Shown: positions 33,844-43,080, counted from the stretch's first letter. The stretch is 48,737 nucleotides of DNA from an archaeon (GCA_024399275.1 JAKSHS010000006.1:1-48737); one strand, 5' to 3'. Notes: generated by a model from the sequence alone, not told the origin. A program made the numbers and translations.

Positions 33844-34464
33844 ATGCAGATCAGAAATATGAGTCAAAAAGATGCATGGGAATTATTCTACAAGAGTAAC
33901 TATGGGCCATGGCGGGGAATTTCCAAGTTAGATAACGTCCCATTCATTGAGGGTTTCCACATTCTAGAAATAGGATGTGGAAATGGCAAAACCGCTGAAG
34001 CACTCTCCAATTTACGCATGATTGTTACAGGTATCGACTTCTCTCAATCAGCAATAAATGCTTGCATTAAAAGATCAATAAAAAATACAGATTTTATCTG
34101 TGCTGATGTACTCGCGCTTCCGTTCAGCGATAATTCTTTCGACGGAGCAACGGCGTTCCATATTTTTGAGCATCTTTCTTTTGATGAATTAACAACAGCT
34201 ATACGCGAAATTAAAAGAGTATTAAAAAAAGGCGCACATATACTAGTAAAAGTATTTTCAAAAGGCGATATGAGATCAATGAAAGGCTTCGCTATCAGCG
34301 ATTCTACAGTAATAAGAGGAAATGGTATAAAGTATCATTATTTCTCCGAAGACGAGCTATGTCACTTATTCAAGGATTGGATGTGTAAGTCCATCGTTTC
34401 CGTCGATGAAAAAACTCGATTTGGAAGTAGTAGAAAAAAAATATACGCAGACTTTGTACTCTGA
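33844..34464 (+). CDS. Class I SAM-dependent methyltransferase
   Basis: A 206-residue methyltransferase. SAM motif I is ILEIGCGNGKTAEAL near residue 40, motif II is VTGIDFSQSAI, and motifs III-IV are FICADVLALPFSDNSFDGATAFHIFEHL followed by EIKRVLKKGAHILVKVF. The target is unknown: this fold methylates small molecules, lipids, RNA or proteins. A Met at codon 6 (33859) is an alternative start. It is followed 30 bases later by a zinc-ribbon membrane protein on the same strand. Confidence 0.85.
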   Translation: MQIRNMSQKDAWELFYKSNYGPWRGISKLDNVPFIEGFHILEIGCGNGKTAEALSNLRMIVTGIDFSQSAINACIKRSIKNTDFICADVLALPFSDNSFDGATAFHIFEHLSFDELTTAIREIKRVLKKGAHILVKVFSKGDMRSMKGFAISDSTVIRGNGIKYHYFSEDELCHLFKDWMCKSIVSVDEKTRFGSSRKKIYADFVL

Positions 34465-34494
34465 ATTTAAATATCATATCCTTATGGAGCGCCC

Positions 34495-34857
34495 ATGCAA
34501 TGTCCGGAGTGTGGCTGTGATATCCCCGATGATGAGCTTTTCTGCGAAAGATGCGGTCTAAGTATAAGCCCAGACCATAAAAAAGACATACTATCTTTAA
34601 ATTGGAGAGCAACTCGCTCATCATTTGCTAGCCTCGTATTCGGCATAATTGCACTTGCGTCTGTCGTCTTCAAGTATGAACTATTTAGCATTGTGTTTAG
34701 TCTCATCGGTCTTTTCCTCTCCAGCTATTCTATGGGAGTTATAGTATCTATAGATATACAAAAAAGACAAAAAATTATCATTTTTTCCGTTGCAGCAATA
34801 GGATCAATAATATCTGCCATTAGCTTCATTTTTGGACTTCAATCTCAATTCACATAA
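34495..34857 (+). CDS. Zinc-ribbon membrane protein
   Basis: A 120-residue protein. The first 20 residues are a zinc ribbon, CPECG then CERCG (residues 3-7 and 19-23). After a linker, about three hydrophobic helices follow (about 42-60, 64-85 and 96-115). It belongs to the broad class of ribbon-plus-membrane proteins common in archaea, with no known role. It is 8 bases before the YkgJ-type gene and probably shares its transcript. Confidence 0.75.
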   Translation: MQCPECGCDIPDDELFCERCGLSISPDHKKDILSLNWRATRSSFASLVFGIIALASVVFKYELFSIVFSLIGLFLSSYSMGVIVSIDIQKRQKIIIFSVAAIGSIISAISFIFGLQSQFT

Positions 34858-34865
34858 GGCAAAAT

Positions 34866-35381
34866 ATGGCTCTATATCGCGGAAAGTATGTCCTCGAAGG
34901 ACTTGATGAAATTCCAACAGACATGATCAAAGATCTAGACTTGGCATACAACACATGTCACTCTTTAATTGACGACTTTCCATGCAGCATGTGCGGTAAA
35001 TGCTGTCATCAACCATTCATCGTCATACGTGACGAGGAAATTGACTCTCTTGCTGAATACGTCGGGATGAAAGCATCTAGTTTCATTAAAAATTACTTGC
35101 ACAGAGATTCATCCAATGGAAAATGGTTTTTTAGGTACACGAACCCCTGCGTCTTCCTCAACAAAAATAATAAGTGTAGCATATGGAATGGACGACCCGA
35201 AATATGTAGAGAGTTTCCTTACTTAGTTTCCATGTTTGTGAGTAGAGTGTATCTTGCTATCACTCACGAGAACTATGAGATAGACATTGAATACATGGAT
35301 GATACTTGGCCATGTACTAAAATAATTAAATCAAAAATTAAATCAATGATCGAAGAGGCAAGAAGAAAAAGAAATTTCTAA
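34866..35381 (+). CDS. YkgJ-type cysteine-cluster protein
   Basis: A 171-residue member of the YkgJ/CxxCxxCC family. The marks are CSMCGKCCHQPF near residues 39-50, NPCVFLNKNNKCSIWNGRPEICREFPY near 97-123, and a final Cys near 154. The eight or so cysteines probably bind zinc or an iron-sulfur cluster. The function is unknown, though roles in metal handling have been suggested. It is the last of three plus-strand genes (methyltransferase, zinc ribbon, YkgJ). Confidence 0.85.
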   Translation: MALYRGKYVLEGLDEIPTDMIKDLDLAYNTCHSLIDDFPCSMCGKCCHQPFIVIRDEEIDSLAEYVGMKASSFIKNYLHRDSSNGKWFFRYTNPCVFLNKNNKCSIWNGRPEICREFPYLVSMFVSRVYLAITHENYEIDIEYMDDTWPCTKIIKSKIKSMIEEARRKRNF

Positions 35382-35862
35382 TATAACATTGAAATTTTCT
35401 AAGCAATAAGTATTATGCACCACTCCTTTTAAGGTAGGGTCACCGCTCCATATGCGTCCATTTATCGGTGGGGGAGGTATATTTGCCCATCAGTACCTTT
35501 AGATTATGCCAACACACCAATCAAAATACAAATTTTAAATGATAGAGGCCTAACGCTTGCCTGGTAAATTCCCCATTGACAGTACGTTTAGTGTAAAAGG
35601 ACCACAACAATTTTACACAATCCGCCCGCACGTCTTTTTCAATCCACCAATTACCGCATTTTTATAACGATGCCCATCTTGAACAATTCCAGCCAAACTA
35701 ACACGACAATATGTCACAACAAACTTTTACTCTAGTAGTCGCCCAGATCGTTCACGATTAAAATCCATAAAAACAAAGGAAAGTTAACTTAATATGTACG
35801 CTGAACAACCTACTCTGATATGTTCACACCATGATTAATTATCATTCAATCGATACACGCGC
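35382..35862. other. Gap between the YkgJ gene and hmgA
   Basis: About 480 bases without a supported gene. Apart from the candidate structured RNA at 35431-35499, I see only AT-rich sequence, with possible hmgA promoter elements near 35756-35800. Confidence 0.4.
35431..35499. ncRNA. Candidate structured RNA
   Basis: A 69-base, locally GC-richer segment in an otherwise empty gap. Three nested stems fit: AAGGTA (35431-35436) with TACCTT (35494-35499), GGGT (35437-35440) with GCCC (35485-35488), and CACCG (35441-35445) with CGGTG (35466-35470). It matches no RNA family I know and the strand is not clear. It could be a small RNA or a leader left from another gene. Confidence 0.3.
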
Positions 35863-37017
35863 ATGATAGAAAGCAATCGTCTAAAAAATAGAGGGTATTC
35901 AGAAACGGATGTTAAAGAAAGAAGGCATATAATTGAACAAAAAACGAAATGTGATCTTTCTCCCATTGCAGATTATTCTTTCAATTCTGAGAAAGCATCA
36001 AAAAATATTGAGAATATGATTGGTGTGACGCAGGTTCCGTTAGGATTTGCCGGGCCGATTCTTATTAACGGGGATTTTGCTAAAGGCAGGTATCTTGTTC
36101 CTTTAGCTACCACAGAGGGTGCTTTAATAGCATCTATTTCAAGGGGTATGTCTGTGATTACTTCAGCAGGAGGCTCAAAAGTAAAAATCTTTAACAATAT
36201 GATGACGAGGGCTCCAGTATTTCGTGTTGATGGTATCGATCATTGTGTCAAAGTTATAGAATGGATAAACCAGAATAGGCGCCTTTTAGACAATGTAGTT
36301 TCTGAAACAACAACTCATGGAAAATTACTAGAAATAGAACCATTTCCCAACGGACGCAATCTCCATATTCGACTCAAATTCTCTACAGGAGACGCCATGG
36401 GGATGAATATGGTGACCATTGCTTCAGAGTCAATAGGTAAACTCATTGAAAAAAACACAGAGGCCAAAATGGTTTCAGTCTCAGGAAATATGTGTACTGA
36501 TAAAAAACCAGCAGCTATTAATAGCATTTATGGACGGGGCAAATATGTTGTTGCAGAAGCTAGAATTCCTGAAGATATTGTTAGAGTAAAGCTTCATTCT
36601 ACAACAAGTGCAATAATAGAGCTTAATGAAAGAAAAAATCTTATTGGAAGTGCGATGGCTGGCTCATTAGGATTCAATGCACACGCTGCCAACATGGCCG
36701 CAGCCCTGTACATAGCCACAGGACAAGATCCTGCACACGTTATAGAAGCAAGTATGTGTATAACAACATGTGAAAATGTTAATGAGAATCTCTACATTGC
36801 CGTGAGAATACCATCAATTGAAGTTGGTACAGTTGGCGGTGGAACAAATCTCCCATCTCAATCTGCAGCGCTTAAAATGATTGACTGTTTCGGTGAAGGC
36901 AAAGCATGTAAACTTGGAGAGATAACAGCAACAACTATTCTTGCCGGAGAACTCTCTACACTAGGTGCACAAGCAGCCGGTCATCTGGGAACTGCCCATC
37001 GAATTTTGGGTCGTTAA
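35863..37017 (+). CDS. hmgA: HMG-CoA reductase, class I
   Basis: Makes mevalonate for archaeal isoprenoid lipids, using NADPH. The 384-residue protein lacks membrane segments, as in other archaea. It shows VPLGFAGPILING near residue 57, the catalytic Glu in LATTEGALIASISRG, DAMGMNMVTIASE (cofactor loop), the catalytic Lys in DKKPAAINSI, NAHAANMAAALYIATGQDPAH, EVGTVGGGTNLPSQ, and a C-terminal GHLGTAHRIL whose His acts as proton donor. pheT follows 34 bases later on the same strand. Confidence 0.96.
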   Translation: MIESNRLKNRGYSETDVKERRHIIEQKTKCDLSPIADYSFNSEKASKNIENMIGVTQVPLGFAGPILINGDFAKGRYLVPLATTEGALIASISRGMSVITSAGGSKVKIFNNMMTRAPVFRVDGIDHCVKVIEWINQNRRLLDNVVSETTTHGKLLEIEPFPNGRNLHIRLKFSTGDAMGMNMVTIASESIGKLIEKNTEAKMVSVSGNMCTDKKPAAINSIYGRGKYVVAEARIPEDIVRVKLHSTTSAIIELNERKNLIGSAMAGSLGFNAHAANMAAALYIATGQDPAHVIEASMCITTCENVNENLYIAVRIPSIEVGTVGGGTNLPSQSAALKMIDCFGEGKACKLGEITATTILAGELSTLGAQAAGHLGTAHRILGR

Positions 37018-37051
37018 AAGTTTGATATATCGCATATGCTTACGCGCAACT

Positions 37052-38707
37052 ATGCCTGTGCTAAACTTCAATTACGATGACCTCTGCTCAATGTTAGGAA
37101 GAGAAGTTTCCAAAGAGGTACTTCTTAATGAGATCCCTATGATTGGAGCTGATATGCATGGGACAGACAGCGATACCGATAATTTGACTGTAGAATTCTT
37201 TCCAGATCGTCCGGATCTCTACGGTGTTGAAGGTCTCGCGAGAGCCATGAGAGCTTTCTTAAATATCAACCCCGGCATAGCAGAATATAAAGTAGAAAGC
37301 AGCAACATCGATGTATTCATTGATGATAGTGTAACTAGCATTAGACCATACTTTAGGTGTTCCGTCATTTCCGACATCAAACTAAACAAAGCTTCTCTCA
37401 GATCAATAATAGAAATGCAAGAGAAACTCCACATTACTATTGGAAGAAAGAGATCCAAAATGGCGATAGGCATACATGATCTAGACAAAATTAAGCCACC
37501 GTTCGTATTTAAGGCAGTATATCCACACACCGTCAAGTTTGTTCCTCTTGCACACACAGAAACAATGAATCTAAGTGAGATTCTCAAAAAGCATGATAAA
37601 GGAGTAACGTACGCAAACCTTCTTAATGGACTTAAAAAATACCCAATCATCACTGACAACGATGGAAATGTCTTTTCTTTTCCTCCGATTATAAACAGTT
37701 CATTGACAGCAGTTACAACAGAGACAAAGAATCTGTTTATAGATGTTACAGGGAACGATCTCCGAACTGTAGAATCTGCACTCAACATTGTTACAACTGC
37801 AATGGCAGAGCGTGGAGGAAGAATTGTGCGTGTCAATATGCATGAGAATAACAAAAAAATTTCCTCGCCCGATCTTTCTCCATCCGATTGGCAATTTTTA
37901 CAAAAAGATTGTAAAAAATTTCTGGGCATTGAAATCAGTGAAAACGAAATTATACATTCTCTTCAAAGAATGGGTCTCGACGGTATGGCCAAAAACGATA
38001 CTATATATGTAAAAGTACCATCAACAAGGCAAGACATCATGCATGTTGTAGATATCTACGAAGACGTAGCTATAGGATATGGATTCGAAAAATTCGGAAG
38101 AAAACATGTACTAACACAAACATACGGAAAATTAAGTCCTATTACAATTTTTTCAGAAAAAATTCGTGATCTTATGATAGGTATAGGATTTACTGAAGCT
38201 ATAACGCTCACATTTAGCTCTGAAAAAGAAGAATTTGAACTTTCGGGGCTTCCAAAAACAGAAGTTGTTACTGTTATAAATCCTATAACCGAAGATCACA
38301 CTTGTCTAAGAGCGTCTTTATTCCCCAGTTTGCTGCAAGTTCTCAGGCGCAGTAAACGTCGTGACCTCCCTCAAAAATTATTCGAAATAGGGGATGTTGT
38401 CATAAATTCGAAAAGACAACGTCATTTATGTGCAGTTATAGTAAACTCCCTAGTATCGTTTACAGAGATTAAATCGTATGTCGAGGCACTTCTAAGAGAA
38501 ATTAAAATAGAGTATACTCTCGAATCTTCACAATATGAAATATTTGTCAACGGAAGAGGGGCCGAAATTATCTCTAACGAGAACGTCATCGGATATTTTG
38601 GAGAAGTTTCACCAAAAACTATAACAAACTTTGGAATTAACCATCCAGTGGCAATGCTAGAGTTAATTATCCAATCGCTCCCAAAGCAGACAGACAGAGC
38701 CTTATGA
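37052..38707 (+). CDS. pheT: Phenylalanyl-tRNA synthetase beta subunit, archaeal type
   Basis: A 551-residue subunit that, with PheS (not in this window), charges tRNA-Phe. The start VLNFNYDDLCSMLG is typical of archaeal and eukaryotic PheRS beta. Then follow EFFPDRPDLYGVEGLARAMR, the B3/B4 editing region (HDLDKIKPPFVFKAV), the B5 domain (SPSDWQFLQKDCKKFLGIEI to RMGLDGM) and the catalytic-like core (STRQDIMHVVDIYEDVAIGYG, then NPITEDHTCLRASLFPSLL). The open frame extends 29 codons further upstream into hmgA. The ATG at 37052, about 25 bases after TTTGATATAT, is the natural start. Confidence 0.95.
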   Translation: MPVLNFNYDDLCSMLGREVSKEVLLNEIPMIGADMHGTDSDTDNLTVEFFPDRPDLYGVEGLARAMRAFLNINPGIAEYKVESSNIDVFIDDSVTSIRPYFRCSVISDIKLNKASLRSIIEMQEKLHITIGRKRSKMAIGIHDLDKIKPPFVFKAVYPHTVKFVPLAHTETMNLSEILKKHDKGVTYANLLNGLKKYPIITDNDGNVFSFPPIINSSLTAVTTETKNLFIDVTGNDLRTVESALNIVTTAMAERGGRIVRVNMHENNKKISSPDLSPSDWQFLQKDCKKFLGIEISENEIIHSLQRMGLDGMAKNDTIYVKVPSTRQDIMHVVDIYEDVAIGYGFEKFGRKHVLTQTYGKLSPITIFSEKIRDLMIGIGFTEAITLTFSSEKEEFELSGLPKTEVVTVINPITEDHTCLRASLFPSLLQVLRRSKRRDLPQKLFEIGDVVINSKRQRHLCAVIVNSLVSFTEIKSYVEALLREIKIEYTLESSQYEIFVNGRGAEIISNENVIGYFGEVSPKTITNFGINHPVAMLELIIQSLPKQTDRAL

Positions 38708-38761
38708 TCAAATAGACATCCTTATAGGCGGAAACAAAGTAACTTCAAATGACATAGATGT

Positions 38762-39715
38762 TCATAACTTCAAGCTCCCGTCACACAGCCTCGGAATCAT
38801 TGCGGCAATGACCGACTGCTTAGTAAGCTCTTTCCTGTCTAAGATTCCCCTGCTAAGAACACCTATAGCACCACTACTACGTCCAATATCATGTTCTCCA
38901 TAGATTTTTTCTATAGCTTCACTAACAGTCATGCCGCTTCTAACAAGCCTGGAAACATCACCTGGATATCTAAAGCCGGGGCCCATTCCTATAGTCACAT
39001 TTTTTTGTCTGTCTATAATTGCGCAGTACTGAATATCATAAAGACATCCGTACCTATCAAAGACTCCAGCTTCTATTCCAACTCCTAGAGTGTGACTACC
39101 AATACACGATTCGGCCCTGTTTCGTGCACCCTTCTCCGTCTCCTCCTCGAAAGGTTGTTCTGAAACACCGCTACTCACATTAGTTGCAAATATCCTAACA
39201 TCACCATAAATTCTCTCCATAACCTCCCTTACTGCCTCTACTTTAACAAAATTAAGAGACCCAACGGCAACATCTATTGCCTCCATATCGCCACTTCTAG
39301 AACACACACCATTCATAACATCGGTGGAGGATATCTTAGATCCATCCGTCTTAGAAACCATTTTTACAACAGATAGCTCGATTTTTTTGTTTGACGAAAA
39401 TCTTTCAACGACTTTTTTTCCATTCTTTAACGTTTCCTCAGATACAATAAGAACGTCAATACTACGCATTATTTCAGGTGGACCATACACATCCTCGAGC
39501 TTAAATAAACAGCACGCCTTTCCTCTCGATTCTACATAACCTTTCACAGCATTATATCTCATATAATAAGGGCTGATGAATCCTCTCGAATTTCGAGCCA
39601 TTTCGTCGGAAGTTATCCCAATATATACTTCACCGTCAAAAGATAATGCCCTATCTACCATAGCTTTGTGCCCACTATGAAAGACATTGAATGTACCAGC
39701 GACAGCTACTTTCAT
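38762..39715 (-). CDS. Fusion: phosphopantetheine adenylyltransferase + YjjX/DUF84 NTPase
   Basis: A 317-residue two-domain protein. Residues 1-145 are an archaeal-type PPAT (CoA synthesis, making dephospho-CoA). The marks are VAGTFNVFHSGHKAMVDRA with the HxGH-like nucleotide motif, ISPYYMRYNAVKGYV, and SKTDGSKISSTDVMNG (ISSTxxR-like). Residues about 150-310 are a DUF84/YjjX-type inosine/xanthosine triphosphatase, which removes damaged purine nucleotides: AVGSLNFVKVEAVREVM, EQPFEEETEKGARNRAE, GVGIEAGVFDRYG and SSGAIGVLSRGILDRKEL. The length equals the sum of the two families with a short linker, so this is a true fusion. A ribosome site GTGAGGT precedes the ATG. Confidence 0.88.
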   Translation of the reverse strand: MKVAVAGTFNVFHSGHKAMVDRALSFDGEVYIGITSDEMARNSRGFISPYYMRYNAVKGYVESRGKACCLFKLEDVYGPPEIMRSIDVLIVSEETLKNGKKVVERFSSNKKIELSVVKMVSKTDGSKISSTDVMNGVCSRSGDMEAIDVAVGSLNFVKVEAVREVMERIYGDVRIFATNVSSGVSEQPFEEETEKGARNRAESCIGSHTLGVGIEAGVFDRYGCLYDIQYCAIIDRQKNVTIGMGPGFRYPGDVSRLVRSGMTVSEAIEKIYGEHDIGRSSGAIGVLSRGILDRKELTKQSVIAAMIPRLCDGSLKL

Positions 39716-39743
39716 ATTACCTCACTTCACGCTCACGCAATTA

Positions 39744-39766
39744 CAAATGGGAAATAATCCCATTTG
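39744..39766. promoter_or_regulatory. Hairpin between the PPAT fusion gene and trmY
   Basis: Perfect nine-base inverted repeat CAAATGGGA-AATAA-TCCCATTTG. It lies 28 bases before the fusion gene's ATG (39715), upstream of its ribosome site, and downstream of the minus-strand trmY stop (39801). It could end the trmY transcript, shape the fusion gene's leader, or be a protein-binding site. There is no T-run on the minus strand after it, so it is not a classic terminator. Confidence 0.45.
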
Positions 39767-39800
39767 CCACACCTGAAACAAATTTAACCATAATGCAAAA

Positions 39801-40421
39801 TTAGTTTATGTCAACATCGCCCACAAATACTTCTTTTTGTCTCCTGTCGATCTCATTTAATACGATTATCATGCAATGATCGGCGTGAAGACTAAGAGGG
39901 CCTACTGAGACCTTATCACAAACACGTGAAGATATTACATTCTCTTCTTCCCTAGTAAGGTCTCTATCATCACCAAGAACAAAACACGGGTTGTCACAGA
40001 ACTCATATCTTCTAACGTCAACTCCGTCCTCTTTAAGATACACGAAGCCGCACTTTTCCGATAAACCACTTACAACCTCCCTCAGAGACCTTTTTGATAC
40101 ATACACACCTGGGGATGACGAAACCTCTAACGCATCAATTTTTTTTATAAGTGCATTTCTGATAAGTGCCGCCGTACTTCTCTCATCTGGATTGAGATAC
40201 CTAAGCTCTGGTCCATAAAACCTCACAGTTTTGGGAGCGTCATCTCCCCCTTGCATAATAAGATAAACCTCAGAATCTTTTCTAAGATCGTGGCTTAAAA
40301 AAAATGCTGAATTAATGCACCTAACGAGAACGTCTAGCCTTCCCGCGCCTCCACATATATCATCCAACCTAAATTCACCGGTAGTCGGCGCGCGATGTCC
40401 AACAATGACAAATCTAATCAT
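39801..40421 (-). CDS. trmY: tRNA (pseudouridine-54 N1) methyltransferase
   Basis: TrmY methylates pseudouridine 54 of tRNA in archaea, using SAM in a knotted SPOUT fold. The 206-residue protein shows FVIVGHRAPTTGEFRLDDICGGAGRLDVLVRC at the start, RYLNPDERSTAALIRNAL near residue 75, and the knot region FVLGDDRDLTREEENVI and GPLSLHADHCMIIVLNEIDRR at the C-terminus. The ATG at 40421 is preferred over the TTG three codons earlier. It follows srp54 by about 16 bases on the same strand, so the two are co-transcribed. Confidence 0.92.
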   Translation of the reverse strand: MIRFVIVGHRAPTTGEFRLDDICGGAGRLDVLVRCINSAFFLSHDLRKDSEVYLIMQGGDDAPKTVRFYGPELRYLNPDERSTAALIRNALIKKIDALEVSSSPGVYVSKRSLREVVSGLSEKCGFVYLKEDGVDVRRYEFCDNPCFVLGDDRDLTREEENVISSRVCDKVSVGPLSLHADHCMIIVLNEIDRRQKEVFVGDVDIN

Positions 40422-40437
40422 AAAATTCAACTAAATT

Positions 40438-41784
40438 TCACTTCTCCAAATCGGAGGGATCATCAGCTTCAACTCGTTTCATAATATGATACCTCTTTTC
40501 ACGACTACCCATCACGTTTTTGAAGACTTTTTTACCACTAATATATCCTTTGAGAAGTTCTCTTACTTTACGAACGTCTGTCCCTGATCCAATAGCAATC
40601 CTCTGAACACGAGAAGCCTTAATTATAGACGGATCGCTCCTCTCCTCCTTGGTCATCGAGTCCATAATGCACTTGTATACCCTCAATTTCTCCTGGCTCT
40701 CTTCACAATTAGTCCCCACATCAAATTTAATCATCCCAGGAATAAATGATATAATCTTCCTTAATGGACCCATTCTGTTTACCATCTTAAGTTGCTGATA
40801 CATATCGTCAAGAGTGAACCTTCCAGACATGATGGCTTTTCCAATATCAAACGCCTTCGGATTCTCACTTAATTCCTCTTTTGCTAAATCCATAAGCGAT
40901 GACAAGTCTCCCATTCCAAGCAAACGCGATATAAATTTACCCGCATTGAACTGCTCCAAATCACGAATATGCTCCCCAGTTCCGATACATACAATTCTCG
41001 CATGCGTTCTTGAAACTGCGCTAATAGCACCCCCTCCTTTTGCCGTTCCATCCATCTTGGTAAGAATAACCCCTGTTATCCCTATCGAATTATGAAATGC
41101 CTCAGCCTGAGGGCCTGCCTGCTGCCCCACTTGTGAATCAAGAACCAAAAGTCTTTCTTGTGAGTGTGCTACTTCATCTATATCTTTCAATTCCTGAATT
41201 AGATCCTTTTCCAGAGAATGACGCCCGGATGTATCTATTATTACTACTTTCTTATTTTTAAAGTATTTTATCCCATCCCCGACAATCTTTGAAGCATTCC
41301 TCTCCTTTGGATCTCCGTATACCTCTACATTAATTTTCTCACCAAGTTGATGTAACTGATCATACGCCGCAGGTCTGTGAACATCACCTGCAATAAGTCC
41401 TACAGAAAATCCTTTCTTACTAAATAGCAAAGCTAATTTGCCTGCTGTGGTTGTTTTGCCTTGACCGTACAGTCCCACCATCATTATAGTCTGCGGTCTA
41501 AACTCTAGTTCACTACCACCGCCGACCAGGGAAACAAGTTCATCATAAACAATTCTTACAATGTGGTCTTTAATACTTCTTCCAGCGGCTGGTTTTTCAT
41601 TAGACACCCTGTCTTCTATCTTTTTAGTAAAATCCAACACTGACTGAACATTCACATCAGACTGGAGGAGTGCACGCTGAAGATCCCTAATAGTATCTTT
41701 GACAAGGCGATCACTAACATCCGTAGAGCCAGTTATACGCCCGATAGCGCTTCTCAGAGATCTACCCAAGCCCTCTAAAACCAT
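40438..41784 (-). CDS. srp54: Signal recognition particle GTPase SRP54
   Basis: The GTPase and signal-peptide-binding protein of SRP, about 448 residues. It has the N-domain helices (LGRSLRSAIGRI start), the G domain with P-loop GLYGQGKTTTAGKLALL, DVHRPAAYDQL, DTSGRHSLEKD, TKMDGTAKGGGAISA, and the M domain (GMGDLSSLMDLAKEEL, then MGPLRKIISFIPGM and the RVQRIAIGSGTDVREL-like RNA-binding helix). The start at 41784 is the usual family start; the frame's earlier Met at 41808 has an odd N-terminal extension. Its RNA partner is at 31137-31451. Confidence 0.96.
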   Translation of the reverse strand: MVLEGLGRSLRSAIGRITGSTDVSDRLVKDTIRDLQRALLQSDVNVQSVLDFTKKIEDRVSNEKPAAGRSIKDHIVRIVYDELVSLVGGGSELEFRPQTIMMVGLYGQGKTTTAGKLALLFSKKGFSVGLIAGDVHRPAAYDQLHQLGEKINVEVYGDPKERNASKIVGDGIKYFKNKKVVIIDTSGRHSLEKDLIQELKDIDEVAHSQERLLVLDSQVGQQAGPQAEAFHNSIGITGVILTKMDGTAKGGGAISAVSRTHARIVCIGTGEHIRDLEQFNAGKFISRLLGMGDLSSLMDLAKEELSENPKAFDIGKAIMSGRFTLDDMYQQLKMVNRMGPLRKIISFIPGMIKFDVGTNCEESQEKLRVYKCIMDSMTKEERSDPSIIKASRVQRIAIGSGTDVRKVRELLKGYISGKKVFKNVMGSREKRYHIMKRVEADDPSDLEK

Positions 41785-41884
41785 TCTACAGCAACCCCGC
41801 GGCCACAATAAAATGCCTAGCTACTCGCAGTACCAACGCGAGTCCAACCTGCCAGCGCTTTAGCATTTATTTAAGAACGCGACA

Positions 41885-42841
41885 CTACAGATACCCTGAC
41901 TTTTGAAGAGCCATGAGATCCTCTGTGCTAAGTTTATCACCACTCTTGAAACGAGCAAATATGTTGTCCGCTGCCTTCTTAGACTCCGCATCACTCTTTT
42001 TCTTACGTACAGCCCTCTGCCTATCTTTCGCATCTCCAAAGTACTTGTCCGTCTTGTGATAATCCTTGATCAAACCGATGAGCTTCTTATGTTCTCTGTC
42101 CGCTGCCTTCTTAGACTCGATAAATCTAGCCTGAGCCTCATCTGCCTGCTTCCTCAGCGCATCTGCCTGCTCATAGAGTAAGATCATTTGGTCATGCTCA
42201 GACTGAGCCTTCTCTGCATACTCAGAAACCAATTTATGTGCCTCCTCAGCGAGCGTCTTGGCCTCTTTAAGCTCCGAAGACTTGCCCTTCAAACCTTCGG
42301 AAAAATCGGCTAGCTTCTCTCTCTCCTTAATTAACGTATCGAGCTCTTTAAGTCTCTTAACAAGCGCCTCCTCCTCCTTCTTCTTAAGGACTTGTATCTG
42401 CTGCTTGTTTTCAAGATCAGAAAACTCCTTCTTTAACTGTCTAATTGAGGGCTGGTTCTTATCAGGAGCGGGATGATCCTTCTTCATATCTTTGTACTGC
42501 TCTGTAATACTCGCAACGACTTTGTTTCGCTCATCCCTCTCGACTTTCGACTCTTTAACTTTGAGGTTATATTCATCTCGGAGTTTCCTATGCTTCCCTG
42601 CCTCATTAACCAAATCCCGAACCTGCGCGTTAAGCTCGTCTCTCTTGACGATCCACTCTCTTGTCTGCTTATTGAGATCGTCCCTCAACTTCCTACTTCT
42701 CTCTGCATCGTCGTTAATAGACTCGCGTTTATGTTCTAGATCTACCAGGTTCCCGAATGCGACTGCCTCTCCGGCGGGAGTCTCCGTAACAACCTCGCCA
42801 GGCTCCTCCGATCGCTGTACCTCTCCTTTAGTATCCACCAT
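41885..42841 (-). CDS. Archaeal coiled-coil protein (COG1340-like)
   Basis: About 318 residues, nearly all one long coiled coil rich in Lys, Glu, Asp and Gln from about residue 35 to 290. The acidic N-terminus is probably disordered. The C-terminal tail, FKSGDKLSTEDLMALQKSGYL, is a small conserved end seen on this archaeal family. The DNA has short internal repeats; the phrase for (S/I)ESKKAAD occurs twice. COG1340 proteins are conserved in many euryarchaea with no proven role. Such coils often act as scaffolds near the ribosome or membrane. The start at 42841 is chosen over 42868 for its composition. Confidence 0.8.
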   Translation of the reverse strand: MVDTKGEVQRSEEPGEVVTETPAGEAVAFGNLVDLEHKRESINDDAERSRKLRDDLNKQTREWIVKRDELNAQVRDLVNEAGKHRKLRDEYNLKVKESKVERDERNKVVASITEQYKDMKKDHPAPDKNQPSIRQLKKEFSDLENKQQIQVLKKKEEEALVKRLKELDTLIKEREKLADFSEGLKGKSSELKEAKTLAEEAHKLVSEYAEKAQSEHDQMILLYEQADALRKQADEAQARFIESKKAADREHKKLIGLIKDYHKTDKYFGDAKDRQRAVRKKKSDAESKKAADNIFARFKSGDKLSTEDLMALQKSGYL

Positions 42842-43044
42842 GAAATCACTCAATGCCCAGTGCACCAAACTTGGAGCCTCGGATAATTCCAGTGGAGCGA
42901 TATAGGGACAGAATATAAAGATTTAGGTATAGGTAAAGTGCAAACCATTATTGTCGTTTATTTGATCGTATTTAAATCTATGTCATAACTCATCCTTTCC
43001 AATTGAATACGCAGTCACTATCCAACTACTAATCCCAAGCACTC

Positions 43045-43054
43045 TTTTTATATG
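43045..43054 (+). promoter_or_regulatory. TATA box of purB
   Basis: TTTTTATATG is centred about 31 bases before the purB ATG (43081), giving a very short leader. Confidence 0.5.
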
Positions 43055-43080
43055 GAAAACAGATCGTCAATTAAGATAGC

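Noticed and set aside
36965-37051. Upstream extension of pheT into hmgA
   Set aside because: The added residues lack homology and read through the end of hmgA. The ATG at 37052 starts the family-typical sequence after a TATA-like element.
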